From the NCBI GenBank assembly GCA_910587485.1, contig CAJUKN010000008.1:69450-133449 (forward strand): 64,000 nt of DNA. Direction: 5' to 3'. Of this stretch, positions 59,985 through 64,000 are shown one piece after another (the stretch's first letter is position 1; each line of letters starts with the position of its first letter). Source of the stretch: an uncultured Lachnospira sp. (lineage in GTDB: Bacteria > Bacillota > Clostridia > Lachnospirales > Lachnospiraceae). The notes below the pieces were generated by a model. The model was not told the origin of the DNA. It was given only the letters and a program-made list of their open reading frames with translations, and ran no database searches. A program made the translations under genes and the position numbers.

Positions 59985-62417
59985 ATGAATACATCAATAA
60001 ATTGGATAAAATCAATGGTTTCAGGTTTAGAGAATGTGACAGACCAGCAATTTCGTGATGCAATGACACTTTCAGGCACGAAAGTAGAAGGATTTACTGC
60101 GTTAGATAAAAATCTTGACAAGATTGTGGTAGGGCAAATTATATCGGTGGAACGACATCCCGATGCAGATAAATTGGTTGTCTGTCAAGTTCGTGTTGGA
60201 GAAAATGAACAGGTGCAGATAGTGACAGGCGCTCCTAATATTATAGTGGGTTCTTCAGGTCAGAAAGTTGCAGTAGTGCTTGACGGCGGCAGAGTTGCGG
60301 GCGGACATGATGGCGGTGCTTTGCCAGCAGATGGTATCAAGATAAAAAAAGGAAAACTTCGCGGTGTTGAATCATATGGTATGATGTGTTCTATTGAGGA
60401 ACTTGGTTCATCAAGAGAATTTTATCCAAATGCACCAGAAGACGGTATTTATATACTTGATGAGGATGCTGTGGTTGGTGAGGATGCAATAGAATATCTT
60501 GGACTTCACGATACCGTATTTGAGTATGAAATTACAAATAATAGAGTGGATTGTTACAGTGTAATAGGAATTGCAAGAGAGGCAGCAGCTACATTTAGAA
60601 AGCCTTTCAATCCTCCTATAATAAAACAGACAGGCAATTTAGAAGATGTCAACGATTATATTCAGGTTGAAATTGAAGAAAAAAATCTGTGTACAAGGTA
60701 TACAGCAAGAGCGGTTAAAAATATTAAATTAGCACCTTCACCGGAATGGATGCAAAGAAGACTTGCTTCTGCAGGAATAAGACCTATTAATAATTTAGTT
60801 GATATCACCAATTATGTGATGGAAGAATATGGTCAGCCTATGCACGCGTATGACCTTGACAAGATTGCTGATAAAAAAATTATTGTTCGGACAGCAACAG
60901 AAGGCGAAGAATTTACAACACTTGATGGTCAGGTAAGAAAACTAGATACTTCAACATTAATGATATGTGATGGACAAAAACCAGTTGGTCTTGCTGGCAT
61001 TATGGGCGGCGAAAATTCCATGATTACAGATGATGTAAAGACTATGCTTTTTGAAGCGGCAACATTTGATGGAACCAATATAAGAAAGACAACAAAAAAG
61101 ATTGGATTAAGAACCGATGCTTCTGGAAAATTTGAGAAGGGATTAGACCCTGAAAATGCAATTAAAGCGATGAACAGAGCATGTCAGCTTGTAGAGGAAC
61201 TTGGTGCAGGTGAAGTTGTTGGCGGTGTTGTTGATGTATATCCAAATAAAAAAGAAAAGAAAAGAATTGTATTTGAACCTGATAAAATTAACACGCTACT
61301 TGGAACGAATATACCAAAACAGGATATGTTGGAATACTTTAAATATTTAGAGATAGAATATGATGAGTCTAAAAATGAACTTATTATTCCAACATTTAGA
61401 CAAGATTTGTTAAGATGTGCAGATATTGCAGAAGAAGTTGCACGATTTTTTGGGTATGATAATATCCCTTCAACATTGCCAAATGGTGCAACAACATTAG
61501 GCAAGATATCCTATAAACAAAGTATTGAGGAAATTGCCGATGAAATTGCACAGTTTTGTGGATTTTCACAGGCGATGACGTATTCTTTTGAAAGTCCTAA
61601 AGTATTTGATAAGCTAAGGATTTCTAAAGATTCCGATTTGAGAAAGACCGTTGTTATATCCAATCCTTTGGGTGAGGATTTCTCGATTATGAGAACATTG
61701 CCAATCAATGGTATGCTTACATCGCTTGCTGTCAATTATAATAGACGCAATAAAAATGTGAAATTGTATGAGCGTGCAACCGTTTACCTTCCAAAAGATT
61801 CTGCCGACGAGCTTCCTGTTGAAAAAGTAGAGTTTACATTAGGCTTTTTTGGCGAGGGCGACTTCTTTACAATGAAAGGCGTTGTAGAAGAATTTTTAGA
61901 TAGAGTGGGAGCTAGGAATAAGATACAGTATAACCCTGAATCTAGTATTTCATTTCTTCATCCGGGTCGTCAGGCAAATGTTATTTATGATAACAGAGTG
62001 ATTGGTTATCTTGGAGAAGTTCACCCTGATGTAACAGAAAGCTATGGTATTGGTGAAAGAACTTATATAGCAGTTCTTCATATACCTGAAATTTGTGCCA
62101 TTTCAAGTTTTGACAGAAAATATGAGGGTATAGCAAAGTTTCCAGCAGTGACAAGAGATATCAGTATGGTTGTTCCAAAGGAAATGCTTGTTGGTTCGAT
62201 TGAGAAAGTAATCGAAAAATGCGGCAAAAAAATGGTGGAAAGTTATCGACTATTTGATATCTATGAAGGAAATCAAATAAAGGAAGGTTTTAAATCGGTA
62301 GCATATACCATTACATTTAGGGCAAATGACAGAACCCTTGAAGAAAAAGATGTCACCAATATTATGAATAAAATCCTTTCAGAGCTTTCAAAGATGGGCA
62401 TTGAGTTGCGACAATAA
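59985..62417 (+). CDS. pheT: phenylalanine-tRNA ligase beta subunit
   Basis: The 810-residue subunit pairs with PheS. It has the N-terminal tRNA-binding EMAP-like OB fold (VGQIISVERHPDADKLVVCQV), the B3/B4 editing domain (NRVDCYSVIGIAREAAA), the B5 domain and the C-terminal ferredoxin-like anticodon-binding domain (FPAVTRDISMVVPKEM to the end). Length and order are normal for the bacterial long form. AAGGAATGAGG precedes the ATG. queA follows after 36 bases. Confidence 0.96.
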   Translation: MNTSINWIKSMVSGLENVTDQQFRDAMTLSGTKVEGFTALDKNLDKIVVGQIISVERHPDADKLVVCQVRVGENEQVQIVTGAPNIIVGSSGQKVAVVLDGGRVAGGHDGGALPADGIKIKKGKLRGVESYGMMCSIEELGSSREFYPNAPEDGIYILDEDAVVGEDAIEYLGLHDTVFEYEITNNRVDCYSVIGIAREAAATFRKPFNPPIIKQTGNLEDVNDYIQVEIEEKNLCTRYTARAVKNIKLAPSPEWMQRRLASAGIRPINNLVDITNYVMEEYGQPMHAYDLDKIADKKIIVRTATEGEEFTTLDGQVRKLDTSTLMICDGQKPVGLAGIMGGENSMITDDVKTMLFEAATFDGTNIRKTTKKIGLRTDASGKFEKGLDPENAIKAMNRACQLVEELGAGEVVGGVVDVYPNKKEKKRIVFEPDKINTLLGTNIPKQDMLEYFKYLEIEYDESKNELIIPTFRQDLLRCADIAEEVARFFGYDNIPSTLPNGATTLGKISYKQSIEEIADEIAQFCGFSQAMTYSFESPKVFDKLRISKDSDLRKTVVISNPLGEDFSIMRTLPINGMLTSLAVNYNRRNKNVKLYERATVYLPKDSADELPVEKVEFTLGFFGEGDFFTMKGVVEEFLDRVGARNKIQYNPESSISFLHPGRQANVIYDNRVIGYLGEVHPDVTESYGIGERTYIAVLHIPEICAISSFDRKYEGIAKFPAVTRDISMVVPKEMLVGSIEKVIEKCGKKMVESYRLFDIYEGNQIKEGFKSVAYTITFRANDRTLEEKDVTNIMNKILSELSKMGIELRQ

Positions 62418-62453
62418 TGAAAAAGATTTTAAAGTGGTTAATGGAGGAAGAAT

Positions 62454-63485
62454 GTGAATTTACATGATTTTTATTATGACTTGCCAAAAGAATTGATTGC
62501 ACAAACTCCACTGTCAAACCGTTCAAGCTCCAGATTGATGGTATTGGATAGAAAAACAGGACAGGTAGAACATAAAATATTTACGGATATTGTAGATTAT
62601 CTGGAATCAGGAGATTGTCTTGTGCTTAATGAGACAAAAGTTCTTCCTGCAAGGCTTATTGGTGAAAAGTTTGATACAAAAGCAACAATAGAAGTTCTTT
62701 TGTTAAAACGCATCGAAAATAAGTCCAATACATGGGAAGTCCTTGTCAAACCCGGAAAAAAAGCAAAGATTGGAACAAAGATAAGTTTTGGTGATGGTCG
62801 GTTAATTGGTGAAGTGGTTGATGTTGTTGAGGAAGGCAATCGGTTTATTCAATTTACATTTGAAGGAATCTTTGAGGAAATATTAGATTCCTTAGGGCAG
62901 ATGCCATTGCCTCCATATATTACAGAAAAGCTTGAAGATAAAAATCGTTATCAGACCGTGTATGCCAAAAATGAAGGTTCTGCGGCAGCACCTACAGCAG
63001 GGCTGCATTTTACAGAAGAGCTGTTAGAGGCAATTAAAAAAAAGGGCGTTCATATAGCAAAAGTGACGCTTCATGTTGGGCTTGGTACATTTCGACCTGT
63101 AAAGGTTGAAAATATATTAGAACATCATATGCACTCTGAATTTTTTATGATAGATGAGACGGCAGCAGAGACTATTAACAGAGCAAAACAGAGTGGGCAT
63201 AAGATTGTAGCGGTTGGAACAACAAGTACAAGAACGCTAGAATCGGCGGCAGATAAAGATGGATATGTGAAAGCGTGTAGTGGTTGGACGGATATATTTA
63301 TTTATCCGGGTTATCAATTTAAAATTATTGATAATCTGATAACAAATTTTCATTTGCCAGAGTCTACGCTTGTTATGCTGGTATCAGCGCTAGCAGGCAG
63401 AGAAAATGTTTTGGATGCTTATAAAAAAGCGGTAGATAAGAGGTATCGATTCTTTAGTTTTGGGGACGCGATGTTGGTGTTGTAA
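62454..63485 (+). CDS. queA: S-adenosylmethionine:tRNA ribosyltransferase-isomerase
   Basis: QueA builds epoxyqueuosine at tRNA position 34 using the ribose of SAM. The 343-residue protein shows DFYYDLPKELIAQTPL, SSRLMVLDRKTGQVEHKIF, GDCLVLNETKVLPARLIG, PTAGLHFTEELL and VTLHVGLGTFRPV, then HSEFFMIDE and TSTRTLES. The start is GTG at 62454 with GGAGGAAGAAT upstream. It is probably co-transcribed with pheST. No terminator is evident after it. Confidence 0.95.
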   Translation: MNLHDFYYDLPKELIAQTPLSNRSSSRLMVLDRKTGQVEHKIFTDIVDYLESGDCLVLNETKVLPARLIGEKFDTKATIEVLLLKRIENKSNTWEVLVKPGKKAKIGTKISFGDGRLIGEVVDVVEEGNRFIQFTFEGIFEEILDSLGQMPLPPYITEKLEDKNRYQTVYAKNEGSAAAPTAGLHFTEELLEAIKKKGVHIAKVTLHVGLGTFRPVKVENILEHHMHSEFFMIDETAAETINRAKQSGHKIVAVGTTSTRTLESAADKDGYVKACSGWTDIFIYPGYQFKIIDNLITNFHLPESTLVMLVSALAGRENVLDAYKKAVDKRYRFFSFGDAMLVL

Positions 63486-63589
63486 TCCAAAAATGTTACA
63501 TTTGTGAAGTGAGTAATAGGAGAAAGAGGCAGGGATAATGATTTATTGTTGCCTTTTGTTTATGCGTAGTATTCAAATTTATGAGTTAG

Positions 63590-64000
63590 TTTATTCCAAA
63601 AGATGATAGAGAAGGTAAAGTTATTTATTATGTAAATGGAGCAGGAAATTTAAAAAGGCTTCAATCAGTTTTTCGATACAGTACAATTTTAGTAACTTCT
63701 CTAATGATGTTTGGGACATTAATTATCATGCTGTTTCCGACACAGATTTTGAGTTTGTTTATGGCTTCGGAAAAAATGCGTTCTTATGGAATTATTGCAA
63801 TGCGGATTATGGCAGCAGGTTATTTGTTTTGCGGGCTTTCTACAATGATTTCGACTTATATGCAAGCGATTGAAAGAGTGTTGTCAAGCATTATGATACA
63901 AATATTTAGACAGATGTTTTTTTGATATCTATTATGTGGATTTTAGAAAAAGCATTACTTATTAATGGTATTTGGATTGCATTTCCAGTTACTGAATTAT
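63590..64000 (+). pseudogene. MATE efflux transporter, C-terminal remnant with frameshift, cut by the window edge
   Basis: The frame starting after a TAG at 63587 reads a MATE second-half sequence: NGAGNLKRLQSVFRYS, a long hydrophobic helix (MMFGTLIIMLFPTQILSLFM) and GLSTMISTYMQAIERVLSS. It stops at TGA 63923 in a seven-T run. Adding one T joins it to the continuing MATE frame (LISIMWILEKALLINGIWIAFP) up to the edge. The N-terminal half is absent in the window. A broken transporter gene, or a gene with a homopolymer sequencing error plus missing 5' part. Confidence 0.65.

Overview
The window is low-GC, AT-rich DNA from a Gram-positive anaerobe, most likely a member of the Lachnospiraceae (Clostridia); I cannot name the species. 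The evidence is the gene set and local order (dgt-dnaG-rpoD-trmK, hrcA-grpE-dnaK-dnaJ behind a CIRCE element, single-chain glycyl-tRNA ligase, RecO with a zinc motif, a minimal SufBC-like pair beside a MecA-like adaptor), strong GGAGG ribosome binding sites and A/T-ending codons. Nearly all genes are on the + strand; only a broken PIG-L deacetylase gene at the left edge and a hemolysin/CorC-type gene at 16.7-17.9 kb are on the - strand.

Layout. 1-4.1 kb: broken secreted deacetylase gene, MecA-like adaptor, SufC and a short SufB/D-like scaffold (Fe-S cluster assembly). 4.4-8.7 kb: LD-carboxypeptidase, leuCD and a family 2 glycosyltransferase. 9.0-16.4 kb: an accessory surface locus with a Tad-like secretion ATPase, a fused TadB/TadC-like membrane protein, several very small membrane or pilin-like proteins and a 1006-residue secreted adhesin, followed by a frameshifted small gene. 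16.6-25.2 kb: housekeeping block with dgt, primase, sigma-70, TrmK and a nucleoside kinase. 25.2-26.0 kb: a non-housekeeping intergenic region that holds a complete-looking type I toxin/antisense RNA module. 26-35 kb: thrC, an arginase-fold protein, glf, tRNA-Pro(CGG), a MerR-methyltransferase fusion and the dTDP-rhamnose genes rfbA, B, D, C. 35-40.5 kb: heat-shock operon. 40.7-51.6 kb: M16C peptidase, era, recO, glyQS, an unknown zinc-ribbon membrane protein, a DD-carboxypeptidase and rarA. 51.6-58.6 kb: four tightly packed genes of unknown function, one of them a small Hsp70-like protein. 58.7-64 kb: tandem double hairpins, pheS, pheT, queA and a MATE transporter remnant.

The strongest candidates for something undescribed are: (1) the four-gene block 51641-58619 (a 1221-residue helical-repeat protein, a lidless Hsp70-like protein, a TPR-like protein and a two-TM coiled-coil protein), translationally packed behind rarA; (2) a family of five dispersed, about 45-bp hairpin repeats at gene 3' ends with covarying stems, one of which forms the C-terminus and stop codon of a pilus gene; (3) the holin-like toxin with its convergent antisense RNA promoter and terminator; (4) a 19-bp-spacer, MerR-type promoter between the MerR-methyltransferase gene and rfbA; (5) 77-bp tandem double hairpins in front of pheS and degenerate tandem copies of the rpoD 3' end. 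All functional statements come from reading the sequence and recalling families; no searches were run.
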